DNA of 64,000 nucleotides from Leishmania martiniquensis. Its lineage: Eukaryota > Euglenozoa > Kinetoplastea > Trypanosomatida > Trypanosomatidae. The notes beneath the pieces are model-generated. The model ran no database searches, was not told the DNA's origin, and was given only the letters and a program-made list of their open reading frames with translations. The stretch covers positions 1,601,501-1,665,500 of the forward strand of contig NC_090171.1 of assembly GCF_017916325.1 (NCBI RefSeq), in the 5' to 3' direction. Shown in pieces: positions 48,050-60,700 of this stretch (positions within the stretch are counted from its first letter, which is position 1; each line of letters begins with the position of its first letter). A program made the translations under genes and the position numbers.

Positions 48050-50482
48050 ATGAAGTCTTACCGAGCGCCGGCGTCCTTCCAGCAAGGCCGCTACATCCCC
48101 AAGAAGGTTCTTGGCACAGGGACGTATGGGCAGGTGATTAGATGCCACGACACGGTCATGGGCAAGGATGTCGCTGTGAAAGTCGCACAGAGCGACGCCG
48201 CCTACCGTCGCTCCGCTTTGAACGAAATCAGCGCTCTGCTCTGTCTCAAGGAGAACCGCGACACTGTCAGCATTCTTGACTCCTTTGAGGATGGTGGGCA
48301 TGTGTGCATCGTCTCTGAGTTGCTCGACCGAAACCTCTTCGAGATACTGCGTCACCGCGGCTTCGGCCCACTGTCGCTGCGCGAAGTGCGTCAAGTCGCT
48401 CTCCGTGTCTTGCGAGCCCTAGCCTCACTCCACAACAGTGGGTACATTCACTGTGACATCAAGCCCGAGAACATCATGCTGCGCCGCAGCACTCCAGCGA
48501 GCTCTGACTCCTCCTCACCTTTATTGGGACCGTTCTCTGCCGAGAATGCTAGCAGTGCATCCTCAAACAAGAGCGGTGAGCAGAGGAACTTCCCGAATGC
48601 ACTGGCGCCCGGGCAGGAGACTCTAAAGCTGAACACCAACGCGGATCCCCACGACCAGCCATGGCGAAATGCGAACTCGATCAACTCCCTTGTCGGGAAC
48701 CCGCATCGCATGGCTTTCCAGGAAGGCGATCTGAACATGAACTTCTCTCCACGCACCCGCGGGCATCTCGAAGGCCACTCGCAGCCACAGCATGGTGCGC
48801 GCGGCAGCGGCGATGCCACGGATGCAATCAGTACCTCTGGCATGCGCCACAGCGGCAGTCTCGATGCACTCTTCGGCATTTCAGCCGCTGCAGAGAGCTC
48901 CTCCGGCATCGGCAACAACACCCGCAACGACATTCATATCGAATGCAACGCGCCGGGCAACAAGGGTAACGACTGTAAGGAACGCACGCAGTGCAACGCC
49001 GACGCGAATCCGTACTGCCGCACGTGCTTGATCGACTTCGGTGCCGTCCGCCGCTTTAATGAGAACACATACTACGATGTGCAGTCGCTCTGGTACCGTG
49101 CGCCGGAGGTGCTGTGTGGACTTCCGTACACCACCGCAATCGACTCCTGGAGTGTTGGCTGCGTCCTCTTCGAACTTTTCACCGGCAAGCCGCTTTTCCC
49201 GGGCGAGAGTCTGCAGCAGCAGCTCTCACTGATTGTCCAGCACGTCGGCCAGCCGTCTCAGGCGGCGCTCACACTGGGGTGCTTGGCGGCGCAGTTTCAG
49301 CTTCCCATGACATATATGTCGCCCGACGCGCGGCGGGAGCACGTTCGCAAATGGGTTCTCTCCTCCCGAGAGGCGGGACTGCAGCGGTGGCGCAAGCACC
49401 AGCTGCATAAGCTTCAAGAAGCTCACATCTCTGCCAGCCAGCAGCTGTGGGCTCGCCGCACCGCCGATGCCGTGAGTGCCAAGGTGGAGAAGGACGCTCT
49501 GCTGAGCGCCACCCCTTACGGCGAGTCGGACGTGGATGGGGCCTCAGAGGAGTTGGAGCTGCTCATCGACTTGATTTGCAACTTGCTGAACCCTGACGAA
49601 TCGAAACGACTGAGCTGCACAGAGGCGCTGCACCACCCGTTTCTGAACAGTGCTTCGCAGTGCTGTAAAGCCACCCCGTGCCCGTACACCGCTACCCCAA
49701 CCGCTTGCTTCCCGGCCGTCTCTGCTGCGCCGGCGCCGATGTCGTGCATCATGACGACAACCACCGCTGGGCAGCCTGTGATGATAACTGGCTCGCCGTT
49801 GAGCGTGCCAATGGGGTGCTCTCCTGTGAGCCCGTTTGTTGTGCACCCCGTACACTCCGCGCCAGCCGCCACCGTGCCATTCACAGTGGCGCCAGTGGAG
49901 TCGATGGTAGGGGTGGACGTGAAGGTGTCCCCTCTCAGCGTTTCATCGCAGCATCAGGCGGCTCAGACGTTTGGCACGTACTCAACGGTCGCGTCCTCGG
50001 CCGTGTACACTGCCAATTCTGCGGGGCAGGTGGTGCAGTGCGCTATGCCAGTCTTCGCCCAGGTGAGTCATGGAGTGACGCCAAACGTCGGCCCCGCATT
50101 TCTACCGCTTGGCATGACATCGCAGAACGCAGTTGGTGGCGCCTTTTGCTCTCCCGTCTCCACCGCATCGCAGCAGCAGCAGTTCCCGCAGTCGGGGGTG
50201 AGCCTTTCGCCCACCTTTCCGCCAGCAGGGGCGCTCGTGCACCCGCACGTGCCGCTGGGATTCACCTCCGCCACAGCTCCCAACCCCTCCGCCGCCGCTA
50301 CCGCCGCCGCCCCTGCAGCGTCAGTTCAACCTCTTGGCGCACCGTCGTATGTACTCGCCAACGCCGCCACGGTTCCGTGTATACGCGACTACCGCTGTGA
50401 GATGACGCCGAGTGGGATGTCGCCTTACGTTTTGTGCCACTTTCATCCGCACCACGCCTGCGCCGCCGTCATGTCCCCGTGA
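48050..50482 (+). CDS. DYRK-like protein kinase with large catalytic-domain insert
   Basis: The first ATG (48050) gives 810 residues; the TTG-initiated extension is dropped. Kinase motifs: glycine loop GTGTYG (22-27), VAVK with Lys44, Glu59 in helix C, catalytic loop HCDIKPEN (134-141), DFG (329-331), and the activation segment YYDVQSLWYRAPEV followed by SWSVGCVLFELFTGKPLFPG. The HCD form of HRD and the Tyr-x-x-Gln-Ser-x-x-Tyr-Arg-x-Pro-Glu segment are typical of the DYRK/HIPK group. About 175 low-complexity residues (about 147-322) separate the catalytic loop from DFG. The domain closes with RLSCTEALHHPFL at about 520-532. A tail of about 280 Ala/Val/Ser/Pro-rich residues follows. All catalytic residues are present, so activity is expected. 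The flanking spacers are the longest in the window. Confidence 0.88.
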   Translation: MKSYRAPASFQQGRYIPKKVLGTGTYGQVIRCHDTVMGKDVAVKVAQSDAAYRRSALNEISALLCLKENRDTVSILDSFEDGGHVCIVSELLDRNLFEILRHRGFGPLSLREVRQVALRVLRALASLHNSGYIHCDIKPENIMLRRSTPASSDSSSPLLGPFSAENASSASSNKSGEQRNFPNALAPGQETLKLNTNADPHDQPWRNANSINSLVGNPHRMAFQEGDLNMNFSPRTRGHLEGHSQPQHGARGSGDATDAISTSGMRHSGSLDALFGISAAAESSSGIGNNTRNDIHIECNAPGNKGNDCKERTQCNADANPYCRTCLIDFGAVRRFNENTYYDVQSLWYRAPEVLCGLPYTTAIDSWSVGCVLFELFTGKPLFPGESLQQQLSLIVQHVGQPSQAALTLGCLAAQFQLPMTYMSPDARREHVRKWVLSSREAGLQRWRKHQLHKLQEAHISASQQLWARRTADAVSAKVEKDALLSATPYGESDVDGASEELELLIDLICNLLNPDESKRLSCTEALHHPFLNSASQCCKATPCPYTATPTACFPAVSAAPAPMSCIMTTTTAGQPVMITGSPLSVPMGCSPVSPFVVHPVHSAPAATVPFTVAPVESMVGVDVKVSPLSVSSQHQAAQTFGTYSTVASSAVYTANSAGQVVQCAMPVFAQVSHGVTPNVGPAFLPLGMTSQNAVGGAFCSPVSTASQQQQFPQSGVSLSPTFPPAGALVHPHVPLGFTSATAPNPSAAATAAAPAASVQPLGAPSYVLANAATVPCIRDYRCEMTPSGMSPYVLCHFHPHHACAAVMSP

Positions 50483-53400
50483 GCGCGAGCACACAAAGGC
50501 GACAAGAGCGTCAGCCATTCGCATGCTTCATATGCAGTAGCGCACGCGTATCATGAAACGCTCGTCGGCTCTGCCCCCTTGGCCTCTTCGGCTTCTTTGA
50601 GTGCGAGGTGTTTATTTGCGAAGGAGCGAACACAAGAAAGAAAAGGCAAAAGCGGTGCAACAAAACGTAACGAGCGGGCGGAGGTTACTCGACTCTTTTT
50701 TTTTTCTGTCTTCCCCTCCAGCCCCCTTTTTTTCGATTCTCTCGCTCGACATGCGAAGTCAGATGGTCGCGACCGCGGATATCCACTCCGGCAAACACGA
50801 AACGAGCGGGAGGGAATCTGCTCTTGTTTTGACCACCGGACTTGTTTCAATCATCATAACACGGACATGCATCGTCACCACAAGGACAACGGAGGCTAAA
50901 ATGGCGCGTCAAGTGCAGTTGCTTTACTTGAGTCAGATTCACCTCCTCCTTTTCAATTCTCCCTTTCCCTTAACGAGCCTTTTTGATACCGCCTCCGTTC
51001 TCTCTTGTAAGCTCTTTCCCCCTCTCCCCCTCTCCCCGCTTTTGCCTTTTTGTTTCCTTGCGCGTGGATGCTCTTCGTTTCTATTTCAGTTCCGTCCTCC
51101 CCCTTCAGCATTGCTTTTCAGCGCTCTTTCTGTTTCGTACTTCTTACCCCCTTTTTTCTCCCTTTTTTCTGGCTTCAGCGTGTGCTGAGTACGCAATACA
51201 AAGCGATCATTACCCACACCACGGCGCGTGTTCGCCCTCGCCTTCTTTCCTGCCGAACCTTCTTTTTTGGGCGCTGTTTATTTTTCTAGGCGTTTGCCCG
51301 TGCGTGCGCGCACAAGTTCGGGCAGCTGCTGCCTTCATCAAAAGCACTGGCTTTGGCGCCTCACATCTCAAGACGCTCATACCGACCTCGCCCTCTCCTT
51401 CTCCGCTCTGCGTGCGCATAGGAAGCGAAGAAGAAACCGTTGCGCCTGTGGCAACCGCATTCGATCGTCTCCCATGATTGCCGTTTTTTTTTTCGGCAAA
51501 CCAGACGGTGGAGGGAGAGAGACAGAGCGTGCGTGCACACAATAACGTCAAAAAGGAAAAGAAATCAAAGAAAAGTACAAAAAACAAGCTCCGCCAGAGT
51601 CCAGAAGAGCGTGGCGCTCATGCAATATATCCGAGATTCACAGCTGTGCCTCCTCTCCTCATTTTCTTTCCTCTCAGCATCTCTCGTTTTCTCTTTCAGT
51701 CTTTTTATCTTTCCCTTTTTATTTTGTTTTGTGTATGGTCCTTCTGTAAGTCCTTTTCATCTCTCCCCCTTTGAAGCGTTTTTTTTTTTACTGTGTTGGT
51801 GTAATCTTTCTTGTCCTCTCTCTCTCCTCCTGCCTCTCTCTTTCTTTGTAAACGAACCTGTTTTTTTTCTGAAACAAACAATCGGCGAGAATGCGCTTTT
51901 CTTTTCCCTTTCTTATGTTTCCGCTTTTGTGCCTCTCTTGTACCCTTCATTTCATCAGTCACTTCGAATCTGCCCCTCTCCGTGGCTCTCTTCTCTCTTT
52001 GACTCGTTGCCTTCAGTCCCCTCCCTTTTTTTTTAAAAAGTCCCCTCTCTATCAGCCCCCTTTGCGCTTCTTCTGGTCTTCTGTTCGACTTCCTGCTCTG
52101 ACCTTGCCTTTGTTTCTTTTTTTGCCCGACAAGGACTGTGTAACTGTCTTCGCTGACCATTTCTTTCCGGTGTGTTATCTGCTCTTCCTCTTTCTGCACC
52201 TCTGCTCTTTTTTTTCGTTTCCTATCCCCCCTCTTCTGCTCTTCAGCTCTCTATCTCCATAGCAGCGTGTGCCTTTCTCAGCTCCTCATTTCTCTACCGC
52301 ATTTCTGTCTGCGTTTGACGCACTTCCTTTTCTTCGTTTTGTTGCCCATGCCTCACGCTTCTCTCTCCCTCTTCTCTGGCATCTGTTTTTTTTTCCCTTT
52401 CCTCTACGATGCTTCGTGCTGCTTCTTTTCGCTTTCGTTTCGTTGAGATGATTCTGGCGAACACCTCCACTTTTTCTTTGAGACTGCAGCAGAGGCGAAG
52501 AAGATGGGCTCGGGATGAGAAGACACTGAGGTGAGAGGCATTAATGCCCATTGGGCAGTGCCGACTTTCTGCGTCGCATTTCTCATCTCATCCTTCGCGT
52601 ACCCGTCTCGCTGTTATTTATTTATTTCTACGCTTGTGCGATGCTGCTCCCATCTGCACACTCACACAAGGAGAGGAGAGGGACGGGCTTGCGCGCTCAC
52701 ATTTTTGTTGTTTACTTGCCCTTTTTTCTTTGTGCTCATCAGCTCGAAACGACTAGACTCTGCCTTCCCTGTATAGACTTTATGTAAGTTATTGTGGGTA
52801 GGGCGACTGAGCGAGAGACCAAAAGGGGAGCCGCAATCAAGTCGAGAATGGGGTGCGTGGATGCATCCCTGCGAAAAGGAAGGAAGCCAAAGGGTGGAGA
52901 AGAGACCGACCCCTATAATATCGTGCGGGAGGGGAAAAGCGATCCGAGACACTTCCGCCTCCTTGCTCTCTCCTTGTTTTCTCCTTGTTCCTTTTTTTCC
53001 TCTCCTCTCTTCGCACCTGCCCACATACACACGCATACTTTCACGATTCTTATAGTCAAAGTACTGCCTCTTGCCTTTTTTCCCCTCTTTTCTTCACCTC
53101 CCTCGTGTCTCTCTCCGATTCTGTGTGTCTCTCTTTGCATCGATGTAAGCACATCAACTTTCACCGTTGCGCTATCGGGAGGCGAATACGTACACACCAA
53201 TAGTGGGGGGAGGGAGGGGGAGGGGGGACACACACGCACAGATGCATACGCACAAGCGCAGAAGAACGGCTCAAGAGAATTGCGCCTCTACAGTTGCACC
53301 TCTGCTTCACGAGCGGCAGTCACATTCGTATGTCCTCTGCCTCACGTCTTCTCTCTTTCATCGCCCTCACCTTTTTTTCCCGCTTTTGAGCGGCTGAGGC

Positions 53401-56400
53401 ACGCGCGTGTTTCTTTCCCTTTTTTTCCGCTCTCTTCATCGACTCGCTTGTTGGCCGTTTGGTCGTCTTCGCCTTTTGCTTAGCGGTGTGAGCTCACTCC
53501 CGCTCAACTTCTCAAGAGAGTGTTTTGCTCGTCCGCTCTCTCAGACTTGTGCTCTTTTTGTTTTTTTTTTCTTTCCTTTTTTCAACTCTAACGCCTCTTT
53601 TTCCGTACGTTTGAGTGCATTATGATTAAATGTATACTTTTCGATGACGCTATCAAAATTCTTCGTTTGTGCAAACGTAAGTCTTGCCGTTCGCGTGTTT
53701 CGATTCCTCTTGACTGCTCCTCTCCCTTCTTCTTGGCTCCTCTACTGCATATATACTCATGTACGACTACGGCATACACGTTTGTCCCTAACGTCCACTC
53801 GTTTGGTGGTCTCTTCGGTTCCTTCTTTCTGGATTGTCTTTTGTCTTCTTTCGCAGACTCCTTCTCTTTCTCTTCCTCCAGTTTTTCTTCCTTGGTGCTT
53901 ACATGTGACCTCTCATGTATCTTTCTGTGTTGCTCTGTGGGCTCCCGCACCTGTGAAACAGAACAGAAAAATAAAAAAGAGACTTCATCTTTCCATTCAG
54001 TGTTCTCTCCACCCCCCCTCTCTCTTCCACGCAGTCGCACTTATATGACTCCCTTTCGTGTTGTGACTCGATCGTTCTACCCTTTTTGTATCGTTTTTTC
54101 TTTGTTTTGTTTTCTGTCGATCGAGGGAATATAAAGTGACACGTTGGAGAGGCAGCCCCAGTCAGAGATTAAAAAAATGAGCCTCTCTATTGCTTTGGAG
54201 AGCCCTTTTGTGCTTGCTTCCACTTTTTGCCATCTCGTCGTTTTCTCTGTTTCACTTTTTAGACGACTTCTTTCCTCTGTTTCTTTGCGTCTGCTTCTTT
54301 GTTTTTTTTTAACCACCTTTGCGTCCTTTCTTCGTGAGCTCTTCTCCGAGCGCCTTTTGTTTTCGTGTATGCTCTGTCTCTGTACTGTGAGCTCTCCGCC
54401 ACGCGCCCATCGACGCAGCAGTCTCTCTCGCTCCCTTTCTCTACTGCGACGTTTAGGGGCGAAAAAGGAGAGCAGTAAAAAACAAAAGAATACAAGAGAG
54501 AGAGACGCCCACCTACTAATGTTTTACGCACACGCTCCCCCCTCCCCTCCCGTTCTCTTTCTCTTCTCTTTGTATATATATTTTTTCCCTTTCTGTGACT
54601 CTCCCTTCCCCATTCCGCTTGACTTTCTTGTCGCTTGGACTTCTCGTTGGCGGTCGCCTCCTCCCTTCCCCCCTCCTTCTGAATAGAGCGACTACATCAC
54701 TTACTTCTTCGAGTGCTCTTTGCCTCCCCCTCCCATGCGTGACACTCTCCTTCCTCTTCCCATTTTTTCGCTAAAGAACATTAGCGCATAATTTTTCGTG
54801 TGATGCTGGTGTGTCTTTCTGACTGGATGTTTAGCTCATTTTTCACTCTCAAGAAGAATTCATTCTCCTCACCCCCCTCTCCCTCTCATTCCGCTGCCAT
54901 TGAGATCCTGACCTTTCCGTGAGTGCGTGCGGAACGTGGGTATGCTTATGCTTGATTGCGTATGCGAGCGAAATGTTCTCCCTCTGTGTTTTGTTCTTCG
55001 CGTATTTTTCCCTCCCTTGTCAATCACAACTATGGCAGGCTGGCGAGGCGAAAGGTGAGCGTGTGCGCACGAGAGCGACTCCTCATTTCTTTCTCTTTCT
55101 CTCTCTGAGCGGTATGGTGGTTTGCGGTTTCGCAAGAGAGGTCTAGACGTTGGCTTCCCTGCCATTCTCCCTTCCTGCGACGATCCCGCTAGGCACGTTT
55201 CCATTCTCCATCCGCCTCTCCTCCTTCTGCCTCCCCCCTTGCGGGCCCTTCCGTGCGCTGTATTAGGTGAACCTTCACTTTGCCGTCATGCATCTCCCCC
55301 CTGCTTTCCTGCGCGTGGATCGCATTGCTCTATCTTGGCAGGCATTTTTTTCTCCGGTGTTTCTTTGCTGATTGCCTCTTCCAATGCCTTTTTGGCTGCG
55401 GTGCGTGCCACCTTCGAGACACGTGTGAGAAGCAACGCTTCGTCGCCATTCTGCGCTTGAACAACCCGCCTCCCTCCCCTTTCCCAGTTCCCTATCCACC
55501 ACGGTTGAGCTTCCTCCCTTCCTACTTGTTTCACCGGCGCAGTGCACGCCCATCAAAAGGGAACGCGAACCGAACAGGGGCCAGCACCGAAGAGGAAAAG
55601 GGCAGCGACTGGGCCTCGCTTGTCTAAGCACTGCTCTCTTGTCTGTTACTTCGCCATGCGCTCGGCTTCTCTGCGATTCACGCTTCTCACCTGAGTCACG
55701 GCGTACCATGAAAGGCACTTTTGGTGTCTGTGGGAGTGGAGTAACGCATTCCTGCTTTGCTCGCGAATCATCGAGCCTGTATGACGGTCAGAAGAACGGG
55801 CCCCACAGCAGGTGACTTTGGCTACGCGGGTGTGTCTGTTTCGTTTGGAGGAGGAGGAGGAGGGGGCTCGCATGTCCATCACTCCTCGGTAATGGTGGCT
55901 TCTGCATATATGGCTACCCATGGACGTACTCGCACTTTTGACGCTGTGTGTGCACGGGTGGCTCCTCCTCCTTACTGGCTCGGGCGAGCGCCACGGATAC
56001 TCGATGCGGCTCATCTTTGCCCAGCCGTCAAGAGACATCTGCCGCTTTCATCTCATCCCCCTGCTGTTAGACAACGTGGCCGAACGCAGCGCACCGCGAC
56101 GCAAATCGTCCCCAGCACGATGCAGAAGGTTGCTTTCGAGAAGTGAAGGGCAGCAAAGGACATCGAAAAAGAGGACGGCGCGGAGGAACTCACACTTTTG
56201 CCCGCGGCTGAAGAAAACGGGCTGTGGAAAACAAAAGCGGAGGGAGGGGGTCAGCGGCTCTGGGTGAGGGGGAAGGCAGGGTAGAGAGGAGGTGGCGTGT
56301 GAGCACCATCTCGACCACACCTCTTCTGTTGGTCTTCGTTTGGCGCTGTCCGCGAAGGCGGTAGGAGGTCGCGTCGATAATTTTTTCAAAATGTTGGGCC

Positions 56401-56651
56401 GCCTCTCTTCCTGTCCACTGCGCTCTCTCTTTGAGCATGCGTTGTCGACGCTCCGCGCCGTCAGAGCGGTCTCCGGGGGGGCTGCAGCCGAGATGGGGAG
56501 GCAGGAGAGAGAAGCGAAACGGCTGCACGAGGAGTAAACGAAATAGAGCGCATGAAAAGAAGCGTTATCAGTTTCTTAGGACACAGCAGTAGTATCTGAG
56601 GGGAAGCAGAAGCGCACAAGGGGAGAGACGCACGCGGGCAGAGCGAGTAGG

Positions 56652-57167
56652 TTACACGTTTATAACAGCGTGGCCCCTCTCTGCCACAGAGCGTGAGTCG
56701 GGCGGCATTCTGCCCTGGCCCGTTACACTCTCCCCCCTTCCTGTGAAGCACAGTAGCGGCTGGCAAGCGTCAGGGGCATGTGCCGACACGCCGGCACCTT
56801 GGCGCGGCCTGTGCCTCCAGCTGGGCTGGTGCGCTGCGTGGTGCGTTCTCCACCGGGGTGGCTCAGGCGCTCCCCATCAGTGGCGGGCCGCGCTCGAGTC
56901 TCATCGGCAGGCCGCATGCTGAATGAAGGACGCAAACGTGTGCGTTACCGCCGCGGACGCCGACGCCACGTCGCTGAGGTCAGCAGCGATACGCCGCTCT
57001 GACCCCCCTTTCCCCCCACGATACACACGCACACGCACATAAGGCCGCAGGTGGCCGACACCGTGCTGCCACCAGCGGCGGCTCGGCACTGGCAGAGGCA
57101 GGCGTGGGGTGAGGGGATGCTTGGCCCTTCTTTCAGGGTTGGGGCTGCTCGGCCCTGGAGACGCCCC
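56652..57167 (-). repeat. SIDER-like interspersed repeat, copy D (inverted)
   Basis: A 516-base copy on the minus strand, matching copy B from end to end without an indel. The differences I saw are one substitution near the left end (a T in the C run) and three near the right end (GAGGGGCCACG for GAAGGGTCACG, and GTTATAAACG for GATATAAACG). It is the only copy antisense to the protein genes and lies within the gene-free region. It shares both outer edges with copy B, which makes 516 bases the best estimate of the full element. Confidence 0.85.
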
Positions 57168-57775
57168 GAGCCGACTTGTACTGCGTCACCGGGGGCTAAT
57201 AGCGTTTTTAGAGAGACGAAAGTGTTGGAGTGAGAGAGGGCGGCGCTCTGTGAACAGTTCCTGTTCTGAGGCGTCTCTTTTCCGTTTCAGCTCCATCTGG
57301 CTTAGTCGCTTTTTTACGGTTCTCGAAGTACTCTGACGCCCACATTGTTTCTCAGCAACTGCTTCGTGTGTCTCACCCTCTTTTTGCCTCCCACTCGTAT
57401 GCTTTGAATTTTTTCCGTGTCACACTCTATCACCATTTTTCCCCGTTTCTTCTTTGCTCCTCATGTTCATCATCCCACGATTGCATGTACATGTGTGTGT
57501 GTGTGTGCGTGTTTGTGTGCCGTAGGGGCAGGCAACACTAGTGTATGCCTGGATTTCTCTTTCGTTTCTCTGCCTGCGTGTCCTTTATTTGTGTATGTGT
57601 GTGTATGTGCGGGTTCACGTTTGTTCTTTTGGCCTCCCTTCTCGCGTGACCACTCGTGATCGCGGTTCAACTCTCTCGTTTGATGTTTCCATTGCTCTCC
57701 TCTCCTCTCTGTTTGTCTTTAAGGATTTTTCTGTGCGGCTCTTTTTTTTGGCACTTCACCTTTGCCTCTTTCACT

Positions 57776-57793
57776 CACACACACACACACACA
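57776..57793. repeat. CA microsatellite
   Basis: A CA run in the gene-free region, about 600 bases past repeat copy D. Confidence 0.9.
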
Positions 57794-60700
57794 GTTCTTC
57801 TTCGTCTCTCTGTTTTTTTTCCGTTTCGTTTGCTTTCATCGCTCCTGTGCGATGACCCGGCGCCAAGAGACGACGTAGGGAGCTGTAGAGGGAAAGAGAA
57901 TTCGGATACGCCCACTCATAAGAACATTCGCAGAAAGCCGCGTACTACCCCTCTCAGACACACATGCACGTCCTCTCTGTAGCTGTAATGAGCTGAGGAC
58001 GCTACAGTTTCCTCATCGTGATTACGCTCTTCCTCTTATATTTCCAATTTCATTACCATAGTTCACGGGACCAGCATTGCTTCATCGCCGCTTCCAAGAC
58101 GTATAGGTCACTGGTGCGGTAGGAGATGTAATCGACATTTTCTCAGAGTGCGTGTGCCTTCGTGCCTGTTCATTTTTCCTCTTGATTTGTTCTTGCTATC
58201 TTCTTTTTTTTCTTTCAGCTCTTTCTGTCCATAAAACACCATCAGAGAGGCTGCCGAGCACTGAGGAAGAGAGTGAGGGAGGGGGGCTTGGGACGTTTGA
58301 GCCCAGCTAGTTGTATCGTAGGAGAAGCGCTCTCCGTAGCGAGGGCGCGAATTTTCTCGCGTTCTCCGGAGGAGAGTTCACTGTGCCGCAGAATCTTTTG
58401 CTCTTCAGTCTGTCGTGCCTATCTGCCTCCCTCTTCTACACCAAACGTCTCCCTCTCTTCGCCGAAAACCCGTGTTTATGTGGATGCGCTCGCGTGTGTG
58501 CGCGTTCTTTCTGTGCCCCATCCACTGTGCACTCTTTCTCCGCATCTGTGAGGAGTCAGTTCAACGTGCAATCCCTCTTCCCCCTTCTTCTGCTCATTTC
58601 ACCTCACCACGATTGTGTTTTCTTCCATCTCTCTGTCACGCGCCCATGCGCGTGCGCTTCATATTTTCGATTCGTCAGTTTCTTTTTCCCTTTCCACCTC
58701 TGTTCGCTTCTCGCCTACTCATGTCTTCCCCCCTTCCCCCTCTCTCCCTCAACGCCATGCCTTCGCCACTGATTGTCACCTTTCATAGCACGAAGGCTTC
58801 CGTGTCAAGTGATTGTATTTGAGGCCCAGATTTCTTAAAAAGCGAAGAATGAGGGGCTCGAAAAAAAAAAACAGCTGTGCCTGCTTTAATAACAACACAG
58901 ACGCGTAAGGGGCGTACAGAACGGGCTGTACAAAAAAGAACACAAGACAGAAACAGAAGCAAGTCGCATTGGCGGCACACTCGCTTAGTGATTTTATGTG
59001 TCGTTTTTTTTTCGTTTCTTGTCTTTTCATTTTATTTTGACGTCTTTCTCTCTCTCTTTCCCCCTCTCTGTGTGCGTACGTGTGGGCTTTGTCTTTGCGC
59101 GAATGCCCTCAAGGAAGCGAAGGAAATGGCTACCATGTCGCACGACAAAAAAGAGAACACACGCACACTCACACCAAAGAACCAAAAATACCATGTAGGC
59201 GGTTACTTTTTTCTCCCCCCTTTTCACCTGTTTTTGTTTGCCGACCTCTTTTTTTCTCTTCCTCTTTTCCATCTCTCATCAGAAAAGCAGCTGCTGATGC
59301 TGTGCTGCTTTTTCGCCTTGACTTGTGCTCAAAGGTTTCGTCACCTACTTCACGCTTGAACCCACTTCCTCCGTCTTTTCCGCGCGCGCTCTCTCTTCCC
59401 CTTTCCTCTTTAACTTTCGCGCTTACCTTCTGTCTTTCACGAGGCCTCTTCGACCGTTATCTTGTGCCTCTCTCGTGTGTCATTTTTCAACTCGCTTTGT
59501 TTTTTATTTTATTTTGTGTTTTCGTTTGCTTTTTTCCAATCCCTTTCATGTTCAGCTGATCCTTCTCTTTTCCTTCTGCGTCACTGATTTTGTAAAAAAA
59601 ATGTTTCTATTTCCTCTTCTCGCGCTTTCATACTTCCTTTCATGCCCTCCCCCCTCCCCCCTCGAGACCCCGCAGCTCTTTTTCTTGGCTTTCACGTGCA
59701 CCCTTTTCCGCCTGTCGTCTTTTTTTCCTTTCACTACTTCTACTGGTGCCGGCACTCTTCGCCTCTCTCTCTTTTTTCCCTTCTCTGTGTGCGCACTGGG
59801 GCGCCCCAATGCTCTTCTTTTCTCCTCTTCACATTCTCTGCCGCTTCCTTTTTTGGGTGCCACTCCCGCTGAGAGGACACGCTTCTCTCCCTTTAGCGCC
59901 TTTCACCTCTACACAGCAGCAGTGCCTAAGCTCCTGGCCATGGGCTCCGAACCTGCTGCTCTGAATTGTAGCCGTCTATTCCTGCTCCCGGGCGGCACAA
60001 GAAGAAAAAAGGCGGAGGTGTGATTGTGGTGTTGACGGATGTGCAGCGAAGCCGAGATAAGTCAAAGGCACAGATGAAAGTGAAACGCACACACACACAC
60101 AGAGGGCGCTCAAACGGCTGTGCAACCACTTAACCATTGTTACTATCAAAGAGTGAAAGGGCAACGCCACAGCGACATTCAAACGGACACACATCCTCGC
60201 ATATACGCCCAACCGCACATATCTACATCCATGCAAAGTAGAGCATCAGCTCTGCTGCGGTCACTCGGCAGCAACAAAAAACGAAGACACGGAAAAAAAT
60301 GGAGAAGAGGAGAACGTAAGAGCGATTGAGAACGGAAAACACACAGTGACAGATACAATTGAAAATCTCTTCACTGCTCCCCCCCCTTTGCTGTTCTCGT
60401 TGACATTTCTATTTCATCTCTTCTCCCGCTATCGGCCCCTGCAACCGCGTGTCTGCCTGCCTGCGTTTCTGCCAGTGGGCCCTTCATTGCTCCGCTGCCT
60501 ACTTTTATTATAGCTCCGCCTTCTGATCAGGGGAGGGGACCATGACGAATCACTATAATCATTGTGCCAGTCTCTTACGCTTCGCTGCTTTGTCTCTGTG
60601 TTGCTCCACTTTTCCCCCCTCTATTAAAAACAAAATGTTCGCTCCCTCATTGATTTTTGTCGTTTTACTTTTGTGGCTTCTCTGGTACGTGATTTGCCCC

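Noticed and set aside
53588..54040. 150-residue minus-strand frame rich in Glu, Lys and Arg
   Set aside because: It is the complement of a pyrimidine-rich tract; such charged runs occur throughout the antisense of this spacer.
58273..60023. Chain of 90-232 residue plus-strand frames
   Set aside because: Composition is dominated by Phe, Leu, Ser and Pro from T/C runs, the frames overlap in different phases, and no domain is recognisable.
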